From contig CAYUJU010000003.1 in assembly GCA_964445115.1 (NCBI GenBank), forward strand, positions 44,522 to 108,521: a stretch of 64,000 nt of DNA. Direction: 5' to 3'. The DNA is from CAIJXJ01 sp964445115. GTDB taxonomy: Bacteria > Pseudomonadota > Gammaproteobacteria > Burkholderiales > Methylophilaceae. Every line of letters begins with the position of its first letter. Positions within the stretch are counted from its first letter, which is position 1. The translations under genes and the position numbers were made by a program. Below are positions 1 through 12,036 of this stretch, piece after piece. The notes below the pieces were generated by a model that made no database searches, was not told where the DNA came from, and saw only the letters and a program-made list of their open reading frames with translations.

Positions 1-165
1 TCGGGTGGGCAATCCGGGTTGAAGGTGAATTTCAAGTACTATCAGCGGCTGGAGGGTGTATTCAGCCTTCCTCCACAAATCAATGCACAGAACCTGCAAG
101 TACAGTTCGTCGCGGTCGGTGGCAAAACGCCCGCGCTGAGCCAGTCGGTCAGTTTGCCGAATTAG
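1..165 (+). CDS. C-terminal end of a DUF6776-like protein (partial, 5' end outside window)
   Basis: An open frame enters at base 1 and ends at TAG 163-165, giving 54 residues that finish ALSQSVSLPN. The stretch containing FKYYQRLEG and FSLPP resembles the C-terminal beta-rich end of a betaproteobacterial family (DUF6776) that I associate with the bactofilin/erpA neighbourhood. The bactofilin gene begins 33 bases later, so the two are probably cotranscribed. No enzymatic motif is visible in this fragment. The family name is a recollection and not a search result. Confidence 0.55.
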   Translation, partial: SGGQSGLKVNFKYYQRLEGVFSLPPQINAQNLQVQFVAVGGKTPALSQSVSLPN

Positions 166-198
166 TTCTTATCCATCCAGGCAGTCGGAGACTCATCC

Positions 199-582
199 AT
201 GTTGTCCATTTCGCGTCAAAAAACCCAGAATCGTATCGATACCCTGATTGGGGCGGAAACCGTGATTAGCGGGGATATCCATTTCAGCGGCGGGTTGCGC
301 GTGGACGGGAAGATTTGTGGCAATGTCAGCGAGGCCGGAGACAAGCCGGGAACGCTGGTCTTGAGCGAGCATGGGCGCATCGAGGGCGCGATCAAAGTGT
401 CACACGTCGTGATCAACGGCGAGGTTGTCGGCCCGGTGAGCGCTCAGTCATACGTCGAGTTGCAGGCCAAGTCCCGGGTCAAGGGCGATGTTTGCTACAA
501 GAGTCTGGAAATGCACATGGGGGCGGTGGTCGAGGGCAAGCTGATCTACCTGAACGACGCAGCTCAGGAAATTCCTGACTAG
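199..582 (+). CDS. Bactofilin (polymer-forming cytoskeletal protein)
   Basis: This 127-residue protein matches the bactofilin length and pattern. A short polar N-terminus (about residues 1-18) precedes a repetitive beta-helix core with evenly spaced Gly/Val/Ile, for example TVISGDIHFSGGLRVDGKI and SHVVINGEVVGPV. Bactofilins self-assemble without nucleotide into membrane-associated filaments that position envelope enzymes. The start ATG 199 follows a GGAG-like ribosome site (gtcggagac). It lies between a DUF6776-like gene and erpA; the link to erpA looks positional, since erpA has its own promoter. The fold is clear, but the specific role in this cell cannot be read from sequence. Confidence 0.9.
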   Translation: MLSISRQKTQNRIDTLIGAETVISGDIHFSGGLRVDGKICGNVSEAGDKPGTLVLSEHGRIEGAIKVSHVVINGEVVGPVSAQSYVELQAKSRVKGDVCYKSLEMHMGAVVEGKLIYLNDAAQEIPD

Positions 583-593
583 AAAAGTCGGGA

Positions 594-622
594 TTGACCG
601 ACATCTTAAATATCCGGATAAT
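594..622 (+). promoter_or_regulatory. Sigma-70 type promoter for erpA
   Basis: TTGACC (594-599) and GATAAT (617-622) are separated by 17 bases, matching five of six consensus positions at each box. Transcription would start near 629, only about 20 bases before the erpA ATG at 651. This argues against the longer in-frame start at 594. The bases just upstream (gtcggg) and the TTGACC resemble pieces of IscR-type promoters, but I cannot assemble a full IscR site. Confidence 0.6.
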
Positions 623-650
623 CAACGCATTAAGGAATAAGGAGTCCATC

Positions 651-1001
651 ATGAATGCAGTCAATGAAATCCCCAGCCCGCTGATTTTTACCGATAACGC
701 GGCACGCAAGGTCAAGGAATTGATCGATGAGGAAGGTACGCCGGATCTCAAGTTGCGCGTGTTTGTGACTGGTGGCGGCTGTTCCGGCTTCCAGTACGGA
801 TTTACCTTCGAGGAAACCGTGAATGAAGACGATACTACGGTCGACCGTGACGGCGTGACCCTGCTGATCGACCCGATGAGCCTGCAATATCTGGTGGGTG
901 CAGAAATCGATTATCAGGACAGCCTGCAAGGTTCCCAGTTCGTGATTCGTAACCCGAATGCCACCACGACCTGCGGTTGCGGTTCCTCGTTTTCGGCCTG
1001 A
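651..1001 (+). CDS. erpA: Iron-sulfur cluster insertion protein ErpA (A-type carrier)
   Basis: This 116-residue A-type carrier delivers Fe-S clusters to apo-enzymes. The three conserved cysteines are visible: one in GGGCSGFQYGF and two in TTCGCGSSF near the C-terminus, the standard HesB/IscA arrangement. The start ATG 651 is chosen over an upstream in-frame codon at 594 because AAGGAG-like sequence (639-643) precedes it and the predicted promoter lies over the upstream codon. Length matches ErpA (about 114). The gene stands between bactofilin and a strong terminator, so it is probably expressed mainly from its own promoter. Client enzymes nearby could include LipA, though this is only inference. 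Confidence 0.95.
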   Translation: MNAVNEIPSPLIFTDNAARKVKELIDEEGTPDLKLRVFVTGGGCSGFQYGFTFEETVNEDDTTVDRDGVTLLIDPMSLQYLVGAEIDYQDSLQGSQFVIRNPNATTTCGCGSSFSA

Positions 1002-1016
1002 TCGTCGGCAGATATG

Positions 1017-1044
1017 AAAAAAGGCAGCCTAGGCTGCCTTTTTT
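1017..1044. terminator. Bidirectional Rho-independent terminator after erpA
   Basis: A perfect inverted repeat with a two-base loop has arms 1017-1029 (A6GGCAGCC) and 1032-1044 (GGCTGCCT6). A6 on one side and T6 on the other let it terminate both erpA and the convergent HDOD gene that ends at 1066. Confidence 0.95.
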
Positions 1045-1065
1045 ATTGGGTCTGCGATGTATCTA

Positions 1066-1923
1066 TCAGCCTTCTGAGCCAAAGGCGTCAAGTATCTCTT
1101 CCTCGAATTCCCGCAGGCCGTCTTCGTCTAGGCCTAGTTCCATCAGAATCATGGATTTGGAGTTATCCCATTCTTTTTCGTCCGAGAATTCGTAGCGCAG
1201 GTTGTAGAGATGCGTTGCCATCTGCAACATCGCCACCATCGCGCGATGGTCGAGGTTTACGTTGGCGATGTCGTGGTGATAGCGGATGGCGAGACTGATA
1301 AAGTCGGGGAGGTGCCACGTGCGACTGACGAGATAGCCGGCCATGCAGTGATCCGTATGAAAGCGCTTGTCTTCTTCGCCCATGTCGGGCCAGCCGCCGG
1401 ACCCGGAGAGGCGAAACGATTTTGCGTATTCCGGGAATCGCTGCATCAGGAGTGGCACGCCGCATTCGCAGAACAGGCCTGCCAGATAGGCTTGATCAGG
1501 GAAGATGTTGCAGACTGACACGCGCCGCTGGGCAATGATGGCGGCCAATTTGGCAATGTCGCCGGAGCGGTCCCAGAATTTTTCATAAACGGCAGCGCCA
1601 TCGCCGATAGCCTTGCGCAAGGCGGAACATTTCAACAGATTGACCACCTGCTTTAGCCCCAGCACGGTGATCGCGCTTTCGATCGAGTCCACGCGGCGAC
1701 GCAGGCCCATGGCGGGCGAGTTGGCAATCTTGAACACTGCCGCACTCAGGCCGACATCGCCGGAAATCAGGCTGGCGACCGCTTTGTTGTTGATGCGCGG
1801 CTGACTGGTCAGCGCCTCGATCTCGAGCAGGACCCTAGGCTGCGGAGGCAGCTTGATGCCGTTTGTCAGGAGCGACTGGATTTGCTGCTGATCGGCATCG
1901 GAAAGCGTCTTTTCGTCGGTCAT
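1066..1923 (-). CDS. HDOD domain signalling protein
   Basis: This 285-residue protein is made almost entirely of an HDOD domain, a catalytically degenerate relative of HD phosphohydrolases common in proteobacterial signalling. Typical segments are LPPQPRVLLEIEAL near the start, LISGDVGLSAAVFKIANSPAMGL at about residues 50-75, and SAITVLGLKQVVNLLKC soon after. A late ISLAIRYHHD stretch recalls the HD-family helix. No other domain such as GGDEF, EAL or response-regulator receiver is attached. The start ATG is the first in frame; divergent metH begins 247 bases away. The role is probably regulatory, perhaps in motility or c-di-GMP circuits, but no partner is shown by the sequence. Confidence 0.85.
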   Translation of the reverse strand: MTDEKTLSDADQQQIQSLLTNGIKLPPQPRVLLEIEALTSQPRINNKAVASLISGDVGLSAAVFKIANSPAMGLRRRVDSIESAITVLGLKQVVNLLKCSALRKAIGDGAAVYEKFWDRSGDIAKLAAIIAQRRVSVCNIFPDQAYLAGLFCECGVPLLMQRFPEYAKSFRLSGSGGWPDMGEEDKRFHTDHCMAGYLVSRTWHLPDFISLAIRYHHDIANVNLDHRAMVAMLQMATHLYNLRYEFSDEKEWDNSKSMILMELGLDEDGLREFEEEILDAFGSEG

Positions 1924-2111
1924 GGGTCATGAGGAAATCCGTGTTGAGCGATGATCCCCGACGCATGATGTTCAAATGGTACAACGTTCAAACGTGCGCC
2001 AAGCAGGGGACAGCGTAATTATAGCCGTTGACTGGTTTTTCTGGCGGACGAATTTGGGCTGAAGGGTGGGGCTGCTACCGGGAAATGCAGGGTAAATCCG
2101 GCCATGTGCTT

Positions 2112-2117
2112 TATAAT
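2112..2117 (+). promoter_or_regulatory. Putative -10 element upstream of metH
   Basis: A perfect TATAAT lies at 2112-2117, which would place the transcript start near 2124, ahead of the metH ATG at 2171. No convincing -35 box sits 16-18 bases upstream, so an activator may be needed. This 247-base divergent region carries no recognisable cobalamin riboswitch box. It does contain a direct repeat GTTCAAA at 1970-1976 and 1986-1992 of unknown meaning. Confidence 0.4.
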
Positions 2118-2170
2118 TGCACGATTATTCCGGCGGCGTGCCGCCGAGCCCTTGTGATGAGAAAACCGCA

Positions 2171-6019
<3,849 letters not shown>

Positions 6020-6061
6020 CGGGAATCCTGCTGGCGGATGCGGAGGCGCCGATGCCGTCGG

Positions 6062-7051
6062 TCAGACGGTGTCGGCAGAGGCCTCGCCGCCGTCGGTCAC
6101 GATGCGGTTCCGTCCCCCGGCCTTGGCCAAGTAGAGCGCCTGGTCGGCGCGTTGCAGCATGATCGGGCCATTGTCGTGCTCCTGCAGTTGCGCCACCCCG
6201 GCGCTGAACGTTGCCGTGATGCGGCCCTGCTCGTGCCGCAAGGGCGACTTGGCCAGCATTTGCTGCAGGCGCTGCAGCATGAACACCGCGCCTTGCATTT
6301 CCGTATCCGGCAGCACCAGCAGGAACTCTTCGCCGCCGTAACGGAACAGGATGTCGGACTCGCGCAGCACAGACCGCGATAACTGGGTGAAGTGCTGCAG
6401 CATCAGGTCGCCGGCGGCGTGTCCGTAGGTGTCGTTAATATCCTTGAAATAATCCAGGTCGACCAGCGCGACGGAAAACTGGCTGTTGCTGCGTCGCGCG
6501 CGGGCGATTTCCTGCCCCAGCGTGACGTCCATGCCAAAGCGGTTGCGAGTGCCGGTGAGCGGGTCCAGCATCAGTTGCGAGCGGGTCTCCTGCAGTTCGC
6601 TGCGCATTTCTTCCAGTGTGTTGCGCGTGTTGATCAACTCGCGGCTGGTGTGTTCGACCGAAGACTGGATGCTGCGCGCCGTCGCGCTGATAATTTGTAG
6701 CAGCCCAAGGATTTCCTGTTTTTCGTCCGTTTTGCCCAGCGCGTCCACGGAGGAGGCGATGTGGCGGTTCTGTTCGCCCAGATCGTCGGCCAGTTGCGTC
6801 GTCTGCTCGCTGGCGACGGAGATCAGGTTGAGCACCAGGTTGATCAGTTCCCGGTCGCTGTCCAGCTTCTGTTCCGGCGTGAGTTCGGAGGGTTGTGTCA
6901 GCGGCAGCGGGAGTGCTTCGCCCGAAATTTCGTGGTAGACCGCGGCGTAATTCTCGGGAGAAGGCGGCAGGCCGCGCTCGGTCAGCAAATGCAGCGCCTT
7001 GCGCGCGGTTTGCGCCGTGTGTTGTACGGAATGTCGAGTGGATTCGGCCAT
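6062..7051 (-). CDS. Diguanylate cyclase (GGDEF domain)
   Basis: This 329-residue cytoplasmic protein should make c-di-GMP from two GTP. The N-terminal half (about 1-150) is helical, with a conserved RKALHLLTERGLPPSPENY segment and then a probable coiled coil. The C-terminal GGDEF domain carries an intact active site FRYGGEEF and the later FSAGVAQL motif. An RESD motif lies five residues before GGEEF, matching the RxxD inhibitory I-site, so product feedback is expected. There is no membrane segment. The start ATG 7051 is preferred over 7141 because the protein pattern typical of this family begins there. It is convergent with metH. Confidence 0.9.
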   Translation of the reverse strand: MAESTRHSVQHTAQTARKALHLLTERGLPPSPENYAAVYHEISGEALPLPLTQPSELTPEQKLDSDRELINLVLNLISVASEQTTQLADDLGEQNRHIASSVDALGKTDEKQEILGLLQIISATARSIQSSVEHTSRELINTRNTLEEMRSELQETRSQLMLDPLTGTRNRFGMDVTLGQEIARARRSNSQFSVALVDLDYFKDINDTYGHAAGDLMLQHFTQLSRSVLRESDILFRYGGEEFLLVLPDTEMQGAVFMLQRLQQMLAKSPLRHEQGRITATFSAGVAQLQEHDNGPIMLQRADQALYLAKAGGRNRIVTDGGEASADTV

Positions 7052-7233
7052 GGCATTCAGCTCAATGTGCTGACATCTTAGCACGCGTATGGAAGCGGAC
7101 GCACGCGGCAAATCGTGAGGGAAGGCTGCCTCAGTCGGCACGATCAGGATAAAATCCGCCTATGATGTCATGGGGATCTGCGTGATTAGGGCGCGAAGTC
7201 TGTAGTTGGCGGGATGACAAAAGGGGAAACAAG

Positions 7234-8022
7234 ATGAAAACCTGGATTGCCGGGGTGTTGGCGGTGGCCATGTTGTCGGTCGGCGCGGTGCGTGCAAACG
7301 AAGAGCCTGCGGGCGATGAGGCGGAACAACTGCGCGGCATCGTGAAGAACCTGCTGGATGACAATACGGCGTTCACCAAAGCGCACAAGGCTGATTACTA
7401 CAAACCTTTTGCCGAGAAGCAACACCCGCGTGCAACGGTCGTGACCTGCTCGGATTCCCGCGTGCACACCCATGCCTTCGACAAGACGCCGGATGGCGAC
7501 TTGTTCATGGTACGCAACATCGGCAACCAGCTCGCCACCGGCGAAGGGTCGGTGGATTATGGCATCCTCCATCTCCATACCCCCCTGCTGATCATCGTGG
7601 GGCATGTGGCTTGTGGTGCGATCAAGGCCGCGCAATCCGATTATTCCAAGCTGGAGGCGCCGATCAAGCGTGAGCTGGACACCCTCAAGCTGCCTAAGAA
7701 GAACCCGAAGAATGACGAGGGCGAGGAATGGCTGCGCGGGGTAGATGCCAACGTGAACAACCAGGTGGCGTTTGCGCTCAAGAAATACGAGCACGAAGTG
7801 AAAGAAGGCAAGCTGACGGTGATCGGCGCCGTGTACGACTTCCAGAACGCCATGCAGCAGGGGCAGGGGCGTCTGGTGGTGACCAACATCAACGGTAATA
7901 CCGATGCCGGCAACATCATGTCTGGCCTGATGAAGTTGAGTGGTGCCGGCATGAAGCTGGACAAGAAGAGCCCCGACAAAAAATCGACGGACAAAAAACC
8001 TGCAGTGAAATCGGAACACTGA
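7234..8022 (+). CDS. Periplasmic beta-class carbonic anhydrase
   Basis: This enzyme interconverts CO2 and bicarbonate. The zinc motif is intact: Cys72, Asp74 and Arg76 in TCSDSRVH, with His124 and Cys127 in VGHVACGA. A clear signal peptide covers about residues 1-21 (ending AVRA), placing it in the periplasm. The last 20 residues form a Lys-rich tail (KKSPDKKSTDKK) that may bind the wall or anionic surfaces. A ribosome site (aaaggggaaac) precedes ATG 7234. Its TGA shares one base with the mpl ATG (TGATG), so the two should be translationally coupled. That partnership is unexpected, since mpl is cytoplasmic peptidoglycan recycling. Confidence 0.92.
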   Translation: MKTWIAGVLAVAMLSVGAVRANEEPAGDEAEQLRGIVKNLLDDNTAFTKAHKADYYKPFAEKQHPRATVVTCSDSRVHTHAFDKTPDGDLFMVRNIGNQLATGEGSVDYGILHLHTPLLIIVGHVACGAIKAAQSDYSKLEAPIKRELDTLKLPKKNPKNDEGEEWLRGVDANVNNQVAFALKKYEHEVKEGKLTVIGAVYDFQNAMQQGQGRLVVTNINGNTDAGNIMSGLMKLSGAGMKLDKKSPDKKSTDKKPAVKSEH

Positions 8023-9395
8023 TGCACATTCATATCCTCGGTATTTGCGGCACCTTCATGGGAGGGATCGCCGCGCTGGCAAAATCGGTCGGACATCGCG
8101 TCACGGGCTGCGACGCCAACGTCTACCCGCCCATGAGCACTCAGCTCGAGGCGCAGGGCATCGAGTTGATCGAGGGGTTCGGGGTCGAGCAGTTGGACCT
8201 CCAGCCAGACGTGTTCGTGATCGGCAACGTGGTAGCGCGCGGCAATCCCTTGATGGAGGAAATACTCAATCGCGGCTTGCCCTATATTTCCGGCCCGCAA
8301 TGGCTGGCGGAAAACCTGTTGCAGGACAAATGGGTGCTGGCGGTGGCCGGGACGCACGGCAAGACTACGACCAGTTCCATGCTGGCCTGGGTGCTGGAGT
8401 ATGCCGGTCTGGCGCCGGGGTTCCTGATCGGGGGTGTGCCGGAGAATTTCGGGGTTTCGGCCCGTGTGCCGGGGGCGCCGCGTCAGGAGCCAGGCGGCAA
8501 ATCCCCCTTCTTCGTGATCGAGGCGGATGAGTACGACACGGCGTTTTTCGACAAGCGCTCCAAGTTCGTGCACTACCATCCGCGCACGGCGGTGCTGAAT
8601 AATCTGGAGTTTGATCACGCCGACATTTTTGCGGATCTCGCCGCGATAGAAACCCAGTTTCATCATCTGGTGCGCACGGTGCCGGGCCAGGGGCTGGTGG
8701 TCGCCAACGGTCGTGAGGAAAGCCTGGACCGCGTGTTGCAGCGCGGCTGCTGGACGCCGGTGGAACGCTTTGGCGGCAACAGTGGCTGGCAGGTGGGCCA
8801 TGTCGAAGCCGATGGCAGTTTCGAAGTGCTGCACGACGGCAAGCTGCAAGGCGTGGTGTGCTGGGACCTGCTGGGGGACCATAACCGCATGAACGCGCTG
8901 GCGGTGCTGGCCGCCGCGCGCCATGTGGGCGTGCCGGTCGAGGTGGGCATCGCTGGCTTGGGGACGTTCCGCAACGTCAAGCGGCGCATGGAGGTGCGCG
9001 GCACGGTTAACGGTATCACCGTCTATGACGATTTTGCCCATCATCCGACCGCTATCGAGACCACGGTCGGGGGCCTGCGGGCCAAGGTGGGCCAGTCGCG
9101 CATCCTGGCGGTGCTGGAACCGCGTTCCAACACCATGAAGCTGGGCGTGATGAAATCAGCCTTGCCCGGCAGCCTGCACGCCGCCGACCGGGTGTTCTGC
9201 TACGCAGCCAACCTCGGCTGGGATGCCGCGGGCGCACTGCAGCCGCTGGGTGACAAGGCCATTGTGCGGGACGATCTGGAAGCCCTGATCGACGCCATCG
9301 CCCAGGAAGCTCGCCCCGGTGACCACGTGCTGGTGATGAGCAATGGCGGTTTTGGCGGCATCCACCAGAAGTTGCTTGAGAGATTGGCTGCTTGA
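8022..9395 (+). CDS. mpl: UDP-N-acetylmuramate:L-alanyl-gamma-D-glutamyl-meso-diaminopimelate ligase
   Basis: Mpl rejoins the recycled tripeptide L-Ala-D-Glu-mDAP to UDP-MurNAc, saving de novo MurC/D/E work. The 457-residue length equals that of E. coli Mpl. Seen motifs include the N-terminal HILGICGTFMGGIAALAKS Rossmann loop, the Mur ligase ATP loop VAGTHGKTTTSSMLAWVL, EADEYDTAFFDKRSKF, and the downstream YDDFAHHPTAIETT segment typical of Mpl. The start overlaps the carbonic anhydrase stop by one base, and the stop overlaps the next gene by four. AmpG, the muropeptide importer of the same recycling route, is encoded at 27214-28473. Confidence 0.95.
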   Translation: MHIHILGICGTFMGGIAALAKSVGHRVTGCDANVYPPMSTQLEAQGIELIEGFGVEQLDLQPDVFVIGNVVARGNPLMEEILNRGLPYISGPQWLAENLLQDKWVLAVAGTHGKTTTSSMLAWVLEYAGLAPGFLIGGVPENFGVSARVPGAPRQEPGGKSPFFVIEADEYDTAFFDKRSKFVHYHPRTAVLNNLEFDHADIFADLAAIETQFHHLVRTVPGQGLVVANGREESLDRVLQRGCWTPVERFGGNSGWQVGHVEADGSFEVLHDGKLQGVVCWDLLGDHNRMNALAVLAAARHVGVPVEVGIAGLGTFRNVKRRMEVRGTVNGITVYDDFAHHPTAIETTVGGLRAKVGQSRILAVLEPRSNTMKLGVMKSALPGSLHAADRVFCYAANLGWDAAGALQPLGDKAIVRDDLEALIDAIAQEARPGDHVLVMSNGGFGGIHQKLLERLAA

Positions 9396-10357
9396 ATAAC
9401 TGGCGCACATTTCTTCGTTTGCACCTCTTGGGTGTGGCCTTAGTCATTTCTGGCGTACTCCACGCAATTACGATTGGTGGTGTCACGTTCAAGGCGCCTG
9501 ATCCCAAAACGCTTAAAGATAGCAACGGCTCGTTGGACGTGGTGTTGGTCAACACCAAGACCAAATCGGTGCCTACCAAGGCGGATGCACTGGCACAGGC
9601 CCACCTTGACCGTGGCGGTAATACCGATGCGGATCGACGTATGAAATCGGCTTTGCCTGTCACCCGGAAAAAGCCCAAGGAAATGACGGCCAAGCTGGCG
9701 GCCGAATCCATGCAGTCTTCACAGCAGGCAGCCCCCACCAAGTCCGAGGTGGAACTCAAGGAGCAACGCGTGGCCGAGCTGGAAAAGCAGACACGCGAAC
9801 TGATGACGCAGATCAAGCCCAGCAAGCCTGTCGAGAGCCAGCCGGTGCAGTCGGCCGCGGCGGCGACACCCGACCAGGGCAAGCGTGAAGCCACGCCCAA
9901 AACCCTGAATACAGCCGACCTCGTGGCGCAGAGCCTGGAGGCGGTGCGTCTGGAAGCGCAGATTGCCAAGGCGCAGGACGAGTACCAGAAGCGTCCCAAG
10001 CGTAAGTTCATCGGCGCGCGGACTAAGGAATACCGCTTTGCTGCCTATGTGGAAGCCTGGCGCCAGAAGGTGGAAAAGGTCGGCACCCTCAATTACCCCG
10101 AGGCAGCCAAAGCCCAGAAACTATACGGCAGCTTGCGCATGACGGTGAACATCAAGGCGGACGGCACGATCGAGAGTATCGAACTCAATAAGAGTTCCGG
10201 CCACGAGTTGCTGGACGAGGCCGCCAAGCGCATCGTGGAACTGGCCGCCCCTTATGCCGAGTTCCCGCCCGACGTACGCAAGGACACCGACATCATCAGC
10301 ATTACCCGCACCTGGACCTTCACGCGTGAAGATACCCTGTCGGGCGGGGCTGAATAA
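9392..10357 (+). CDS. TonB-like energy-transducer protein
   Basis: This 321-residue protein has one N-terminal membrane helix (about 10-30), a long Lys/Glu/Gln-rich stretch with a probable coiled coil (about 115-150, VELKEQRVAELEKQTRELMTQ), and a C-terminal TonB domain (about 235-320). The latter includes LRMTVNIKADGTIESIELNKSSGHELLDEAAKRI split over adjoining strands. Such proteins span the periplasm to outer-membrane receptors. No exbB or exbD lies nearby, so its energiser is encoded elsewhere or the protein works differently. A TTG start at 9392 gives a four-base overlap with the mpl stop and fits the membrane helix position. Confidence 0.75.
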   Translation: MNNWRTFLRLHLLGVALVISGVLHAITIGGVTFKAPDPKTLKDSNGSLDVVLVNTKTKSVPTKADALAQAHLDRGGNTDADRRMKSALPVTRKKPKEMTAKLAAESMQSSQQAAPTKSEVELKEQRVAELEKQTRELMTQIKPSKPVESQPVQSAAAATPDQGKREATPKTLNTADLVAQSLEAVRLEAQIAKAQDEYQKRPKRKFIGARTKEYRFAAYVEAWRQKVEKVGTLNYPEAAKAQKLYGSLRMTVNIKADGTIESIELNKSSGHELLDEAAKRIVELAAPYAEFPPDVRKDTDIISITRTWTFTREDTLSGGAE

Positions 10358-10370
10358 CACAGGAACTGCA

Positions 10371-10679
10371 ATGAGTTACTTCGAACGCCATGTATTTTTC
10401 TGCCTCAACCGTCGTGAGGATGGCGCAGCCTGCTGCACCGACCACGGTGCCGAGGCGATGTTTGAGTACACCAAGAAAAAGATCAAATCGCTGGACCTGA
10501 ACGGCAAGGGCAAGATCCGCATTAACCGCGCTGGCTGTTTTGACCGCTGCGGCGAGGGGCCTTTGCTGGTGATCTATCCCGAAGCCGTGTGGTACACCTT
10601 CATCGACCAGCAGGATCTCGACGAGATCATCCAGTCCCATCTGATGAATGGAGTCGAAGTCACGCGCCTCAAAGTCTAG
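10371..10679 (+). CDS. Thioredoxin-like [2Fe-2S] ferredoxin
   Basis: This 102-residue protein begins MSYFERHVFFCLNRR and has four candidate cluster cysteines: the first in FFCLN, a CC pair near residue 21, and CFDRCG near residues 56-60. This matches the small thioredoxin-fold ferredoxins that bind a [2Fe-2S] cluster. ATG 10371 follows an aggaactgca ribosome region and lies 13 bases after the TonB-like gene, suggesting cotranscription. The longer in-frame start at 10254 would overlap that gene by 100 bases and is rejected. Its electron partner is unknown. Confidence 0.85.
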   Translation: MSYFERHVFFCLNRREDGAACCTDHGAEAMFEYTKKKIKSLDLNGKGKIRINRAGCFDRCGEGPLLVIYPEAVWYTFIDQQDLDEIIQSHLMNGVEVTRLKV

Positions 10680-10690
10680 CGCGCTTCACT

Positions 10691-11101
10691 TCAGAACTGC
10701 GCGAGCGCTTTCTCCAGTGCGCTGCGCAACTGCTCAACGTCTACCCCCCGCTTTTTCCCATCCCGCTGGGCTTCGCCCCAGATGGCGTTGGGAAAATGCT
10801 TGTCATCATGAAAACGTGGAATGACGTGCCAATGCACGTGCGGTGTCATGTTGCCAAGGCTGGCGAGATTGATTTTGTCTGGCTGCATGACTTCGCGCAC
10901 GGCGGTTTCCGTGGCGAGGATCACACGCATCATCAGTGAGCGCTCACCTGAATCGAGATCCGTCATTTCCTTGACGTGACGGTTCAGCACCACGCGACAG
11001 AAGCCGGGATAATCCGGGTCGTTCACCAGTACGATGCGGCACAGACTACTGTTCCAAAGCAGTTCGCCGCCGATGTTGTCGCAGAGATCGCAGGCCATCA
11101 T
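10691..11101 (-). CDS. HIT family protein (histidine triad)
   Basis: This 136-residue protein carries the histidine triad HVHWHVIPRF (about residues 88-97), the nucleotide-binding and catalytic signature of HIT hydrolases and transferases. These typically act on nucleoside phosphoramidates or dinucleoside polyphosphates. A Cys-rich N-terminus (ACDLCDNIGGELL) is typical of one bacterial HIT subgroup. ATG 11101 overlaps the lipA stop by four bases (ATGA), so it is the last gene of the long mre-lip unit. The substrate cannot be told from sequence. Confidence 0.9.
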   Translation of the reverse strand: MMACDLCDNIGGELLWNSSLCRIVLVNDPDYPGFCRVVLNRHVKEMTDLDSGERSLMMRVILATETAVREVMQPDKINLASLGNMTPHVHWHVIPRFHDDKHFPNAIWGEAQRDGKKRGVDVEQLRSALEKALAQF

Positions 11102-12036
11102 GCCACCCCTGCGCCATGGGCCTGCTGGTCGGCGTGGTAGCTGGATCGCACCATCGGGCCGCAGGCGGCCTGAGTGAATCCCATGGCCAGCGCCTGCTGC
11201 TCGAACCAGGCGAAGCGGTCGGGCTCGACGAAGCGCAGCACCGGTAGATGGTGCGCGCTGGGCTGCAGATACTGGCCTAGCGTGAGCATGGTGACGCCGT
11301 GGGCGCGCAGGTCGCGCATGACTTCCAGGATTTCCTCGTCGGTTTCCCCCAGCCCCAGCATCAGGCCGGATTTGGTGGGAATCGCCGGGAAGCGCGCGCC
11401 GAAATCCGCTAGCAGCTTGAGCGAGTGGGCGTAATCCGCGCCCGGCCGTGCCTGTTTGTACAGGCGCGGGATGGTTTCGAGGTTATGGTTCATCACATCC
11501 GGCGGCGCAGCGGCAAGGATCTCCAGCGCGGTGTCGAGCCGGCCGCGGAAGTCCGGTACCAGCACTTCGATTTTCAGGTGCGGCGAATGCGTGCGTGCTG
11601 CACGAATGCAGTCGACGAAGTGCTGGGCGCCGCCATCGCGCAGGTCGTCGCGGTCGACGCTGGTGATGACGACATACTTCAGGCGCATCGCGGCGATGGT
11701 GCGCCCCAGCTTTTCCGGCTCCTCGGCATCGGGCGGCAGGGGCTTGCCGTGTGCCACATCACAGAACGGGCAGCGGCGGGTGCAGACGTCGCCCAGGATC
11801 ATGAAGGTGGCCGTGCCGCCGCTGAAGCACTCGCCGATATTCGGGCAGGTGGCTTCTTCGCAGACCGTGTGCAGGTTGTTGTCGCGCAGGATCTGCTTGA
11901 TCTCGTGGTAACGCGCGCTGTCCGGCACTTTCATGCGGATCCATTCCGGCTTGCGCGGCGCGGGTTGCGGCACGATCTTGATCGGGATGCGCGCGGTTTT
12001 TTCCGCGCCCTTCTGCTTATTGGTAGGTGTTGCCAT
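11098..12036 (-). CDS. lipA: Lipoyl synthase LipA
   Basis: LipA is a radical SAM enzyme that inserts two sulfurs into protein-bound octanoyl groups. Both iron-sulfur sites are visible: the auxiliary cluster set CEEATCPNIGECF and the radical SAM motif CTRRCPFCDV. The 312-residue length is normal. It completes the lipoate pathway begun by LipB encoded just upstream. The start overlaps the end of the intervening DUF3465 gene by 20 bases and the stop overlaps the HIT gene by four. Its clusters could be supplied by ErpA, encoded at 651-1001. Confidence 0.97.
   Translation of the reverse strand: MATPTNKQKGAEKTARIPIKIVPQPAPRKPEWIRMKVPDSARYHEIKQILRDNNLHTVCEEATCPNIGECFSGGTATFMILGDVCTRRCPFCDVAHGKPLPPDAEEPEKLGRTIAAMRLKYVVITSVDRDDLRDGGAQHFVDCIRAARTHSPHLKIEVLVPDFRGRLDTALEILAAAPPDVMNHNLETIPRLYKQARPGADYAHSLKLLADFGARFPAIPTKSGLMLGLGETDEEILEVMRDLRAHGVTMLTLGQYLQPSAHHLPVLRFVEPDRFAWFEQQALAMGFTQAACGPMVRSSYHADQQAHGAGVA

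Noticed and set aside
1924..2170. Possible cobalamin riboswitch before metH
   Set aside because: No B12-box-like conserved sequence and too little structured space; only a -10 element is visible.
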